Shown one piece after another: positions 17,194 through 26,037 of a stretch of 64,000 bases of DNA. Below the pieces are notes generated by a model. The model was not told where the DNA came from. It made no database searches and saw nothing but the letters and a program-made list of their open reading frames with translations. The position numbers and the translations under genes were made by a program. Origin of the DNA: Christensenella hongkongensis (lineage in GTDB: Bacteria; Bacillota; Clostridia; Christensenellales; Christensenellaceae); NCBI RefSeq assembly GCF_000981035.1, contig NZ_LAYJ01000115.1, positions 1-64,000 on the forward strand, given 5' to 3'. Every line of letters begins with the position of its first letter. Positions within the stretch are counted from its first letter, which is position 1.

Positions 17194-17970
17194 TTACCAA
17201 ATTGTATATCCGCCGTCCGTCACAACATTTGCGCCCGTCATGTAGTCGGAAGCGGAGGAAGCGAGAAATACAGCCATATCGCCGATATCGGCGGGTTCAC
17301 CCCACTTTTTCAGAGGAATTTGCTCCAGGGAGTCCTGATAGAAATCAGGGTGCTCTTTTACATAATCCTTGTTGATATCAGTCATGTAATATCCCGGACA
17401 GATCGAATTAACTGTAATTCCATACTCCGACCATACCCCCGCCATCAGCCGCGTCAGGCATTCAATTCCTGATTTTGAAACATCGTAAGCGCCAATGGTT
17501 GGATTTCGCATGGCAACCTTTCCCGTCATAGATGCAAGATTAATGATCTTCCCGCTTCTCTGCGCGATCATAACCCTTCCGACGTGCTTCATCATAAGAA
17601 AGGTTCCTGTAAGGTTCGTGCCGATGATGCTGTTCCATTCCTCAAGCGATTCGTTTTCAAGGCGTTCGCTGCTTCTGCCTACCGCAGCATTGTTTACGAG
17701 GACGTCGATCTTTCCCAGTGTATCAACGACTGTTTTGCACGCATTGATCACGCTTTGCTCATCTGTGATATCGAGCGCGCACGTGTAAGTTTCATTCCCC
17801 GTCTCATCCGATATTTTTTTTGCGGTGGTTTCAAGACGCCGCGCATTGCGCGCCATAAGGTACACTTTTGCGCCCGCTGAGGAAAGGGATCGTGCAAACG
17901 CTTCTCCAAGCCCCTGTCCCGCGCCGGTTACAACGGCGACCTTTCCCGTCAAATCAAATTTATTTTTCAT
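17194..17970 (-). CDS. SDR-family dehydrogenase, gluconate 5-dehydrogenase-like
   Basis: A 258-aa classical SDR with cofactor motif TGAGQGLGEA, NNAAVG and catalytic YDVSK. It is a paralogue of the SDR at 25045-25818: both share the YDVSK active site, a CPGYYMTD/APGYFMTD loop followed by NK, and the ending DGGYTIW/DGGYMVW. That loop and ending are typical of gluconate 5-dehydrogenase and 2-deoxygluconate 3-dehydrogenase relatives. An AAGGAG site precedes the ATG. The two paralogues bracket the transporter genes of one operon, suggesting two related redox steps on one sugar. Confidence 0.85.
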   Translation of the reverse strand: MKNKFDLTGKVAVVTGAGQGLGEAFARSLSSAGAKVYLMARNARRLETTAKKISDETGNETYTCALDITDEQSVINACKTVVDTLGKIDVLVNNAAVGRSSERLENESLEEWNSIIGTNLTGTFLMMKHVGRVMIAQRSGKIINLASMTGKVAMRNPTIGAYDVSKSGIECLTRLMAGVWSEYGITVNSICPGYYMTDINKDYVKEHPDFYQDSLEQIPLKKWGEPADIGDMAVFLASSASDYMTGANVVTDGGYTIW

Positions 17971-18001
17971 GACCGCTCCTTACCTGTATCCCGTAAGAGA
18001 G

Positions 18002-18952
18002 TTAATTACATTCCGCAACAAGCGGGCCCGCCAGCTCCTTGATAAAGAAGAGTTTCCCGGGAAGCGTCGGCATAAAACTTGCTGGAACCCACATGTCAGG
18101 CCCGTAGCGCAGCGCCGTCCAAAGCGACATGCCCTGCCACATCATGCCCCTGTCATAGCAACCGTCGCAGCCGCCGATAATTTTATCCGATTGCAGGAAC
18201 AACCCCGGCCCGATCGTATTTGCAAATGCCGGTACCTGCGTGGTGCGGCTTTTGAAGCTATGCAATGCGTTCTGCTCTATGGTCAGCGGATGTAAATGGG
18301 CTCCCAGTCTATATGCCTGTGATTTCCACTCCTCAAAGGAATCGTATTCGCCTGCAAAATGCGGTTCCCAAAATGCAATGTGGAATACCCTTCCAATGCC
18401 AAATACCGTCACAAGCTTTGCGCCTTCAGCTTTGAGCTTCGCTATTTTTTCCGCATAGGTAGGCAAGTTTTCTTTGGTTGCAAAATTGCGCTGGTTTTCC
18501 GGAACGGTGAGCTTACCAAGCGGCCCATAAAAGCTTGCTTCCATAGCATGCTGGAAAGAACCGTTATTGTCTTTATCAAGCGTCGTACCTGTCTCGTCGC
18601 TCCATTCATCCATATTAAATCCATATACATGCTTGCAGTCAACGTTCCATTCCTTCAGGAAGTAAACCGCCCATTCGTACATTCCCATAGGGCCTACGGG
18701 GAGGATCATTGCCAGTTTATGTCCAGCGTCCTTTGCCTGCTTTATTGTCAGCGCAATTTCGTGTCCCATCATCATGCCAAAGGTTGTATTGTTTTCGCAC
18801 AAAACAGGCTTGAAATCATCGTGCCAAAAGCTTTGTTTTTCAAAGATTTCCTCCGGCGCGTGGGAGCAGCAATCGTCCAGCCGTTTGAGATCCCATCCCT
18901 TTGGCAGAAAATGTTCCATATTTGAGTTCTTGATTGTCGATAATAAGTCCAT
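18002..18952 (-). CDS. Divergent NagB-like sugar-phosphate isomerase/deaminase
   Basis: A 316-aa protein of the NagB/RpiA/CoA-transferase-like fold. It keeps equivalents of two NagB motifs: FNMDEWSDE for NVDEY, and [13 protein letters not shown] for GxGxxGHIAFNEP, so the histidine and the glutamate survive but the residues just before the histidine (V-F) are unlike NagB. It is about 80 aa longer than the nagB product of the same operon and has Cys-rich [13 protein letters not shown] near the C-terminus. ATG 18952 is preferred, since AGAGG lies 8 bases upstream; GTG 18961 is an alternative. It probably acts on a related amino or keto sugar. I cannot name the reaction. Confidence 0.65.
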   Translation of the reverse strand: MDLLSTIKNSNMEHFLPKGWDLKRLDDCCSHAPEEIFEKQSFWHDDFKPVLCENNTTFGMMMGHEIALTIKQAKDAGHKLAMILPVGPMGMYEWAVYFLKEWNVDCKHVYGFNMDEWSDETGTTLDKDNNGSFQHAMEASFYGPLGKLTVPENQRNFATKENLPTYAEKIAKLKAEGAKLVTVFGIGRVFHIAFWEPHFAGEYDSFEEWKSQAYRLGAHLHPLTIEQNALHSFKSRTTQVPAFANTIGPGLFLQSDKIIGGCDGCYDRGMMWQGMSLWTALRYGPDMWVPASFMPTLPGKLFFIKELAGPLVAECN

Positions 18953-19057
18953 TTCAGTCACCTCTGATTTATATTGTTGTTTTATTATTTTATTTGATCC
19001 AATCTTCGCGCGAATGACGTGTTATCATGGTAGTTTTCATCGTTACTGAATTCTCCT

Positions 19058-19104
19058 TTCCCTGCGGAAAGCGGACACTATCAATAACCGCCGTCCGCAG
19101 AGAA
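19058..19104 (-). repeat. Large imperfect hairpin after the Gfo/Idh gene
   Basis: In the 168-base gap CTGCGGA (19062-19068) pairs with TCCGCAG (19094-19100), with GCGG/CCGC pairing inside. There is no T run. It could slow 3' decay of the upstream mRNA or separate expression of the two halves of the operon. Confidence 0.4.
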
Positions 19105-19120
19105 GGAAAAATGTTAATTA

Positions 19121-20146
19121 CTAATATTTGACGACAACAGGCTCTCTCTTTTCTGCAGATTCGAGAACTGCAAGGAGGGCCAGAGAAGTATTTGCAGCAT
19201 CTTCCGTGCTCACAAGGAAGGGCTTTCCGTCGATCAGACGATCCACGAAAGAGCGGATGCTTTCATATGCAAATCCTTTTACCTTACCGTCCACCCGGTT
19301 TCTGACAATAATGTCAGGCGTCGTAACCTTTTTGTCTGTTACTTCCTGTATCATATTGTGGCTGGAGCAATCGATATTGATCATTCCATCCGTACCAAGT
19401 ACAGTAAATTTGATGTCATTGATGCAAGTGTTGGCGTTTGGCGTAATCCATCCGTTTTCCATTTGGGCGATTCCGCCGTTTTTGAATTCGATGGTAGTTA
19501 AATACATATCAGGTACATCTACGCCGAGTTTCTTCAAAACACCCTCGCGGGATACGGCGTACACGCGCTCTACTTCGCTGCCCATCAGCCAGCGCAGCGT
19601 ATCGAGGCAATGACTCCCCAAAAACCACAAAATCGAGGATTTTGCCGCCCAGGAAAGCATATCGGTAGCCACCCACTTGATGTCATTCAGCCGGCCATAT
19701 GCGCTGTATGGCGTACCCAGGTTTCCTGCGTCAATGGATTGTTTTGCAGTATTCACCGTCGGATTCCAGCGATTGTGCAGGTCCACCATCGCGCGCACCC
19801 CGTTTTTCTCGAACGCTTCCATCATGTTATAAACGTCGTCGCGCGTAGTCGCAAGGGGTTTCTCAATCAGCAAATCCTTTTTTGCGTTTGCACACGCAAT
19901 CGCGATATCCGCATGCAAAAAATCAGGCGTAACGATAGCAATCGCGTCGCAGCTGGATTTCTCCGCCATTTCCTTGTAATCGGTATATACTTCTTTGATA
20001 CCGAATTTGGCGGCAAGCGCCTCTGCTTTTGCTTTGTCCTTGTCGCAGATCGCGACGGTTTGTGCAAACGGATGCTCGTTATAGATACTGGCATGAGTTT
20101 CTCCCCAGATGCCTGCGCCAACGATGCCCATTCTAAGTTCGTTCAT
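19121..20146 (-). CDS. Gfo/Idh/MocA family NAD(P)-dependent oxidoreductase
   Basis: A 341-aa sugar or cyclitol dehydrogenase-like protein. The N-terminal Rossmann fold has GIVGAGIWGETHASIY (8-23); the conserved EKP of the family follows in LLIEKPLATT; the second domain holds the substrate pocket (VDLHNRWNP, SILWFLGSHCLDTLRWL). I start at ATG 20146, preceded by AAGGTGG; extra upstream codons do not resemble the family. It directly follows the binding-protein gene. Members oxidise hydroxyls on sugars, inositols or glycosides, so it probably acts early on the imported substrate. Confidence 0.85.
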   Translation of the reverse strand: MNELRMGIVGAGIWGETHASIYNEHPFAQTVAICDKDKAKAEALAAKFGIKEVYTDYKEMAEKSSCDAIAIVTPDFLHADIAIACANAKKDLLIEKPLATTRDDVYNMMEAFEKNGVRAMVDLHNRWNPTVNTAKQSIDAGNLGTPYSAYGRLNDIKWVATDMLSWAAKSSILWFLGSHCLDTLRWLMGSEVERVYAVSREGVLKKLGVDVPDMYLTTIEFKNGGIAQMENGWITPNANTCINDIKFTVLGTDGMINIDCSSHNMIQEVTDKKVTTPDIIVRNRVDGKVKGFAYESIRSFVDRLIDGKPFLVSTEDAANTSLALLAVLESAEKREPVVVKY

Positions 20147-20252
20147 GTTATTGCCACCTTCCGTTGTTTCTGATTGTGATGTTTCCGGCCTTCCCCGGTT
20201 GCCCCTGTTTTGGAGCGAACCGGGAAACAAAAGCCGGTACTGTTAAGCTGTT

Positions 20253-21335
20253 TTAGAATTCGTAATCGTGAACATTATCCTTTGTGAAAATAATGCTGGG
20301 GATATATCCAACGGTTGTGCCGTCAGGAACGATCAGCGTTCCGCCATATTCGCCGTAATCCTGTCCATCCTTGGGAAGGCTTCCGTCTTTGAGGTAATTT
20401 ACTGCCGCTGCAACCGCGTCATAACCCATTACGCCCGGATCCCACAGTGTCAGCTCAGGAATAATCCCTGCATCAACATATTCGGAGCACTGCGACGGCA
20501 GGCCGATACCAAGGGAAATGATCTCGCCTGTTTTTCCAGCGGACTGGATCGCCATAGCCGCGGCCGGAGGATTCACGGAAGAAACGCCAGCAAATGCCTT
20601 CAGGTCAGGATAGGTCTGGATCAGGTTTTCCGCCTGGGATACGCATTTTTCAAAATTATCGTCGCACGCTTCTGTTGCCACTATTTCGATGTCAGGATAT
20701 TTATCCAGTACCGCTTTAATCGCGTCAAGCCTCTGGTTGAGCGTTTCGGAACCAAGTCCGCCGGTCAGAAGAGCAACCTGCCCTTTTCCGTCTACCTGTT
20801 TTGCAAGACTTTCGCCGATTGCCGTACCACTCTCGATTGCGTCGCCTGCCGTTATGCAGAAGAGCCTGTCGCTGTCAGGAGCGTCGATATCAAAGGTAAA
20901 TACCGCTACGCCTGCTTCCATTGCTTTGTTGATTGTGGGGATAATCGCAGTGCTGTCTGCCGTTGAAACAAGGATCGCATCCGCGCCCTGCGTTACAAGG
21001 TCTTCAATAAAAGTAATTTCCTGGTTCACATCCTCAGAAGATGGACCTGTGTAAGAAATAACCTCCGCGCCCATTTCAGCAGCCGCTTTTTTAGCGCCTT
21101 CAGCCGCATAGTCAAAATACGGAGCGCCCATTTGTTTTACTACGATGCCAATTTTGTAGGGTTCGCCGCTTGCCGCTTTGGAAGCGTCTGCCGCAGGAGA
21201 CGCATCAGAGGATGCCGAAGCATCGCCTGATGCTGCCGGTGCGGAGCTTTCCGTTGCCGGAGCCGAGCAGCCGATCACACCAATTACCATGATGGCCACG
21301 AGAACAAGTGCTACTAAAAATTTGTACTGTTTCAT
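20253..21335 (-). CDS. Sugar ABC transporter substrate-binding lipoprotein
   Basis: A 360-aa periplasmic-binding-protein type 1 (ribose/galactose class). The lipoprotein signal ends in VIGC with the modified Cys at 23, followed by a Ser/Ala/Asp-rich linker and the binding domain starting YKIGIVVKQMGAPYFDYAAEGA. ATG 21335 is fixed by AAGGAGG. It lies downstream of the ATPase and two permeases, so the transporter is complete. The linker sequence resembles that of the second binding protein at 56087, but the binding domains differ. Confidence 0.9.
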   Translation of the reverse strand: MKQYKFLVALVLVAIMVIGVIGCSAPATESSAPAASGDASASSDASPAADASKAASGEPYKIGIVVKQMGAPYFDYAAEGAKKAAAEMGAEVISYTGPSSEDVNQEITFIEDLVTQGADAILVSTADSTAIIPTINKAMEAGVAVFTFDIDAPDSDRLFCITAGDAIESGTAIGESLAKQVDGKGQVALLTGGLGSETLNQRLDAIKAVLDKYPDIEIVATEACDDNFEKCVSQAENLIQTYPDLKAFAGVSSVNPPAAAMAIQSAGKTGEIISLGIGLPSQCSEYVDAGIIPELTLWDPGVMGYDAVAAAVNYLKDGSLPKDGQDYGEYGGTLIVPDGTTVGYIPSIIFTKDNVHDYEF

Positions 21336-21485
21336 TTCTTTCCTCCTTGGATTTTGAGTAATAGAGTTCCAATTTGTTTTGAGTACCGCATATTCTTTTC
21401 CGCACGCGCAATGTGCAGGAATATTTGGCTGATTTTTTTCCAATATATCTCCCGTACCACCTCCGATATAAAAATTTTTGATATT

Positions 21486-22484
21486 TTATGCGTTTGTTGC
21501 TGCTTTCTGCTTTTTCCCAATCTTAAATCCGCCGTTGCGCCGTTTGGAATCATATCCAACTGCCGCAAGAAGTACGCATCCCATAAAGATCATCTGCCAG
21601 TATGCGTTGATTCCAATCAGGTTAAAGCCGTTGATGATAAAGTTCAAAATCAATACGCCGATGATGGTGCCCTGAATATTCCCCTGCCCTCCGGCAATGC
21701 TCGTACCGCCCAGCAATACCGCAGTAACAACGTCAAAGGCCGTATTGGTACCCGCATCCGGGGAAGCAGAGATCAACCGCGATGAAAATATGATTCCTGC
21801 AAGTGCCGACAGCAGCGCGCTCACTACATATACCAGAATCGTAATCCGGTCCGTATTGATCCCTGCAATATTTGCCGCCTTTGGATTACCGCCGGTCGCA
21901 TACACAAACCGTCCGAATTTCGTGGAGGTCATGATCCAGATAAACAACGCAGCAATGGCAATCATCAGTATGATCGGAATCGGTATTCCAAGAAGGGTAC
22001 CATGTGCAAGTCCGTCATAGCCCTTGGGAAAGGTGCTGATAGGGCTGCCGCCTGTGATGACATAAATGATGCTTCGTAACGCCGTCATGGTTGCCAGTGT
22101 TCCAATAATCGGCTGGAATCTTGCCTTGGCAATCAGTACGCCATTTAAGATGCCGATCACAGCCGCAACCAAAATTGCAATGATGATAGCAAGGGCAAAA
22201 TTCATTCCCATCCCATAACAAATTCCCATAATTGCGGGAACAAGCGCCATCACGGTTCCAACCGACAGGTCAAAGCCGCCGGCGATGATTACGACTGTCA
22301 TTCCAACAGCAACGATTGCAACCTCGCTGATACGCGTAATAACCGTTACGATGTTGCCCATGGTAAGGAAGCTTGAATTTGCAATCCCCATGATCACAAA
22401 CCACACGCCGAGGAAAATCAGCAATGCGATTTCATATCCAAATTTTGAGAAAACACTTGTTTTGTTTGATTTCAATTTCTGCAT
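21486..22484 (-). CDS. Sugar ABC transporter permease (RbsC-like), first of two
   Basis: A 332-aa inner-membrane permease of the ribose/AraH/MglC family with about 8-10 hydrophobic segments. The conserved loop GGxxxxxGNIQGT-type coupling motif appears as LLGGTSIAGGQGNIQGT, and FDLSVGTVMAL is the N-terminal family signature. Its ATG overlaps the stop of the other permease by one base, so both are made together and probably form a heterodimer channel. Confidence 0.9.
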   Translation of the reverse strand: MQKLKSNKTSVFSKFGYEIALLIFLGVWFVIMGIANSSFLTMGNIVTVITRISEVAIVAVGMTVVIIAGGFDLSVGTVMALVPAIMGICYGMGMNFALAIIIAILVAAVIGILNGVLIAKARFQPIIGTLATMTALRSIIYVITGGSPISTFPKGYDGLAHGTLLGIPIPIILMIAIAALFIWIMTSTKFGRFVYATGGNPKAANIAGINTDRITILVYVVSALLSALAGIIFSSRLISASPDAGTNTAFDVVTAVLLGGTSIAGGQGNIQGTIIGVLILNFIINGFNLIGINAYWQMIFMGCVLLAAVGYDSKRRNGGFKIGKKQKAATNA

Positions 22485-23467
22485 TACTGTCTTCTCCTTT
22501 CCTTATAAAGCGTTCTGGCAGTATCGAGCAGCAGGGCCAGTATGATGATTACGCCTGTGATAAGCCCCTGAAAATCAGCCGATATTTTGAGAAGCGTCAT
22601 TCCGTTCATCAAAAGCCCCATCAGGATCGCCCCCAGTAAGGTTCCGACAACAGAGCCTTTTCCTCCAAGGAAGCTGACGCCTCCAAGCACAACTGCTCCG
22701 ATTGCATCCATTTCGTAGCCTACGCCCGCGCTTGGCTGGATTGCTCCGGTCCTGCCGATAAAGATCATCGCCGCAAGTCCGGTAAGGAGTCCGGAGCACA
22801 TATAAATCATTTCTTTGGTACGGTCTACATGGATACCTGCAAGCCTTGCCGAATCTCCGTTGCTCCCGATTGCGTAAACATATCGTCCAAATCGTGTGTA
22901 ACGCATGATGATCACAAAGAGAATCACCACCGCCGCGAGAATAATCGCCGGCGCAAAGTCGTTGCCCATCACAAGGAAATCCTTTGGCAGGTTCGTTGTC
23001 CATTTTCCTCCCGAATACACATAAGCGATTCCGCGGAAAATGTTCATTGTACCAAGCGTTACGATAATAGGCATTACCTTGAGCTTTACAATCAAAAATC
23101 CGTTTAAAAAGCCGCACGCCGCACCTACCGCCAGGCAGATCAGAAGTACTACCCACGCCGGCGCGCCTATCTTGATAAACGAACCTGCTACTGCACATAC
23201 AAGGCCAAGCAGAGATCCGATCGAAAGGTCGACGCCCTTTGAGATGATTGCGAGCATCATTCCAATCGACATAATTCCATTTACTGCGATCTGTTTTGTG
23301 ATATTAAGTGCATTCGTCCCGGTAAAAAAGGAACTGGACTGCACGCCGATAAATACGGCTACAATAATAATGAACAAAATGATCGTCAGTTCAGGGATAT
23401 TCATAAAAGCGCTGAAAAGCTTGCTCCCGCCTTGCTTTTTGGCTTTCATTGTTATCTCATTTTTCAC
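22484..23467 (-). CDS. Sugar ABC transporter permease (RbsC-like), second of two
   Basis: A 327-aa permease with the same family signatures (VDLSIGSLLGL; VLGGVSFLGGKGSVVGT). The start is a GTG ten bases after GGGAGG. It follows the ATPase gene after 36 bases. Most ribose-type systems use one permease; a pair of distinct permeases is less common but known. Confidence 0.9.
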   Translation of the reverse strand: MKNEITMKAKKQGGSKLFSAFMNIPELTIILFIIIVAVFIGVQSSSFFTGTNALNITKQIAVNGIMSIGMMLAIISKGVDLSIGSLLGLVCAVAGSFIKIGAPAWVVLLICLAVGAACGFLNGFLIVKLKVMPIIVTLGTMNIFRGIAYVYSGGKWTTNLPKDFLVMGNDFAPAIILAAVVILFVIIMRYTRFGRYVYAIGSNGDSARLAGIHVDRTKEMIYMCSGLLTGLAAMIFIGRTGAIQPSAGVGYEMDAIGAVVLGGVSFLGGKGSVVGTLLGAILMGLLMNGMTLLKISADFQGLITGVIIILALLLDTARTLYKERRRQ

Positions 23468-23503
23468 AATATAAGTACCTCCCGTTTCATATGATCATAA
23501 ACT

Positions 23504-25000
23504 TTAGCTGTTCATCCCGGTTGCATAACTCATGATAGCCTCCGGTGTTACTTCTTTTTTGTTGAAAATGCCGGCGATTTTTCCTTCGTGCATCACTATA
23601 ATCCTGTCGCTCATACCCATTACCTCGGGAAGCTCGGAAGAAATCATGATAATGCCATACCCCTGCGCCACCAATTCATTCATAAGCTCATATATCTCCG
23701 CTTTTGCGCCTACGTCGATTCCGCGTGTCGGCTCGTCAAAAATCAATATCTTCGATTCGCTTGCCAGCCATTTTGCGATAACAACCTTTTGCTGGTTACC
23801 GCCGGAAAGATTCTGTGCGAGCTGCTCGATAGAAGGTGTTTTAATGAGCAACCTTTCAACGTAATCGCCAACGAGGGCGCGCTCTTCCTTAAATTTGATT
23901 GCAAAGTTATGTTTGTTTTTTGCAAGCGAAGTCATTGTAACGTTTGCCTCGATCGACATCAGCAGCACAAGCCCCTGCTCTTTCCTGTCCTCCGGAAGAA
24001 AACCGATGCCAAGCTGCAGCGCTTCTTTTGGAGATTTCGGAATTTTGTGACGTTCGCCATATATTGTCATTTCTCCTGAATCTGCACGATCAATTCCAAA
24101 GATTGCCCGTGCCATTTCCGTCCGGCCCGCACCGACAAGCCCGGAAATTCCAAGTATTTCACCACGGTGCAGGTCAAAGCTGATATCCTCGAACACTCCC
24201 GCTGCCGTTAATCCGTCTACAGAGAAAATTACTTCCCCTATTTCATTGCTGCGTTCCTTGAAACGTACGTTCACAGTACGGCCAACCATCATGGAAAGCA
24301 CCTCGTCGATCGTCGCTTCAGACGTCTTCATAGAGCCTATGTATTCCCCGTCGCGCAGAATGCTGATTCGGTCGGATATTTCAAAAACTTCATCAAATTT
24401 GTGCGATATATAAAGAATGGATACTCCCTTCGCACGAAGGTCTTTAACGATTTGCATCAGTGTCGCAACTTCATGTTCGGAAAGCGATGAAGTCGGTTCG
24501 TCCATAATAATCAGTTGTGCGTTCATGGTGAGCGCCCGCGCAATTTCTATGAGCTGCTGTGTCGCCACGGTGAGCGACGCGACCTGCGCGGTTGGAGCAA
24601 CATCCACCTTGAGCTGTGCGAGCACTTCCTTTGTCAGCTCATTCATCTTTGCCCAGTCAATCAATCCATTTTTTTTCCTGGGTTCACGCCCCAGGAATAC
24701 GTTTTCTGCAACGGACAGGTCCGGGCAAAGTGTCAGCTCCTGATAAATGGTAGAAATACCAGCCTGCTGCGCCTCCCACGGCTGATGAACGTCAAGGGGT
24801 TTCCCTTTCCAGAGTATTTCCCCAGACCATCCGCCCAGAGCGCCTGTCAATATCTTGATCAACGTGGATTTGCCAGCTCCATTTTCGCCTACCAGCGCCA
24901 AAACTTCGCCCTCGCCGATTTCAAGCTGTACCTTATTAAGCGCCAGCACTCCCGGAAATTCTTTTGTGATATCGCTTAACTGTAACAACGCATTTGCCAC
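23504..25000 (-). CDS. Sugar ABC transporter ATP-binding protein (RbsA-like, two ABC domains)
   Basis: A 498-aa tandem ATPase. The first domain has Walker A GENGAGKSTL and Walker B LIIMDEPTSSL; the second has a degenerate Walker A region (GLVGAGRTEMARAI), signature LSGGNQQKV and Walker B ILIFDEPTRGID, exactly the pattern of RbsA/MglA/XylG. The GTG start follows AGGTGAAAACAA. It powers the two permeases downstream. Confidence 0.93.
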   Translation of the reverse strand: MANALLQLSDITKEFPGVLALNKVQLEIGEGEVLALVGENGAGKSTLIKILTGALGGWSGEILWKGKPLDVHQPWEAQQAGISTIYQELTLCPDLSVAENVFLGREPRKKNGLIDWAKMNELTKEVLAQLKVDVAPTAQVASLTVATQQLIEIARALTMNAQLIIMDEPTSSLSEHEVATLMQIVKDLRAKGVSILYISHKFDEVFEISDRISILRDGEYIGSMKTSEATIDEVLSMMVGRTVNVRFKERSNEIGEVIFSVDGLTAAGVFEDISFDLHRGEILGISGLVGAGRTEMARAIFGIDRADSGEMTIYGERHKIPKSPKEALQLGIGFLPEDRKEQGLVLLMSIEANVTMTSLAKNKHNFAIKFKEERALVGDYVERLLIKTPSIEQLAQNLSGGNQQKVVIAKWLASESKILIFDEPTRGIDVGAKAEIYELMNELVAQGYGIIMISSELPEVMGMSDRIIVMHEGKIAGIFNKKEVTPEAIMSYATGMNS

Positions 25001-25044
25001 TTGTTTTCACCTCTCAATAAAATTCTGTTGCCAAACTCAGTGGA

Positions 25045-25818
25045 TTACCATACCATATATCCGCCGTCTACCTGAATAATCGTGCCATGCACATAATTGG
25101 AAGCGCCGGATGCAAGGTAAATAAGCGTACCCGCCAAATCCTCCGGATTTGCCATCTTCCCAGCAGGGATCATACCAAGCGCTACGTCATAAAAGTCCGG
25201 ATCTGCCGCAAAAAATTCTTTATTCGGATCGGTCATAAAATACCCTGGAGCAATCGCGTTTACGTTAATGTTGTATTGCGCCCATTCAGCTGCAAGCGCC
25301 CTTGTGAGTCCGTCGATCGCCTGTTTGGATACGTCGTAAGATCCGCCATGCACGCCTTTGTTGATTACTTTGCCGGATATGGAGGACATATTGATGATTT
25401 TGCCCTTGCGGTTCTTGAGCATGACCTTCCCAACTGCCTTCGCGCAAATAAAGCTGCCGTTCACATTGATGTCAATCACCTTTTCCCATTCTTTCAGGCT
25501 CGTGTCCTGCGGCGCTTTATTCAGTCGTCCTATGCCTGCGTTATTTACCAGAATATCAATCGTTCCATATTTTTCAACACACGCGTCGACTGCTTTTTCA
25601 ACTTCCTGCTCGTTCGTAATATCTGCAAAATAGCTCATTACGTCATAGCCGGCCTGTGTCATTTCCTTTTCTGTCTGTATAAGGTCTTCCTTCTCAAAAG
25701 ACAACAGGCAAACCTTTGCTCCTGCTGCTGCGAGCGTGTTTGCAAACATTTTGCCAAGTCCCTTGCTTGCTCCGGTTACAAATGCAACCTCTCCTGTCAG
25801 GTCAAAAAAATTCAACAT
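25045..25818 (-). CDS. SDR-family dehydrogenase, gluconate 5-dehydrogenase-like
   Basis: A 257-aa classical SDR: cofactor motif TGASKGLGKM, NNAGIGR, catalytic YDVSK and the ending DGGYMVW. It is the first structural gene after the ROK regulator and a paralogue of the SDR at 17194-17970. An AGGAGG site precedes the ATG. Lying next to the transporter, it probably acts on the imported sugar or its first product; the reaction is not readable. Confidence 0.87.
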   Translation of the reverse strand: MLNFFDLTGEVAFVTGASKGLGKMFANTLAAAGAKVCLLSFEKEDLIQTEKEMTQAGYDVMSYFADITNEQEVEKAVDACVEKYGTIDILVNNAGIGRLNKAPQDTSLKEWEKVIDINVNGSFICAKAVGKVMLKNRKGKIINMSSISGKVINKGVHGGSYDVSKQAIDGLTRALAAEWAQYNINVNAIAPGYFMTDPNKEFFAADPDFYDVALGMIPAGKMANPEDLAGTLIYLASGASNYVHGTIIQVDGGYMVW

Positions 25819-26037
25819 GAAATAAACCTCCTAGAATGAATATCATTTTTGAGAACAGTAAAGACAACTATCAATTTTTACGAATACGATTATTGGTTTT
25901 GAAATGGCCTCTTATATTGGGATATCTTTTCCAAGCAACGCCATTTCGTTAGAAATTTGTACACTTTTCAGATATGCCGTTAAAATAGACCTGTTTGTTG
26001 ATGAACGATTTTCAACGCCTCCTTTGGATTTCTTGAT

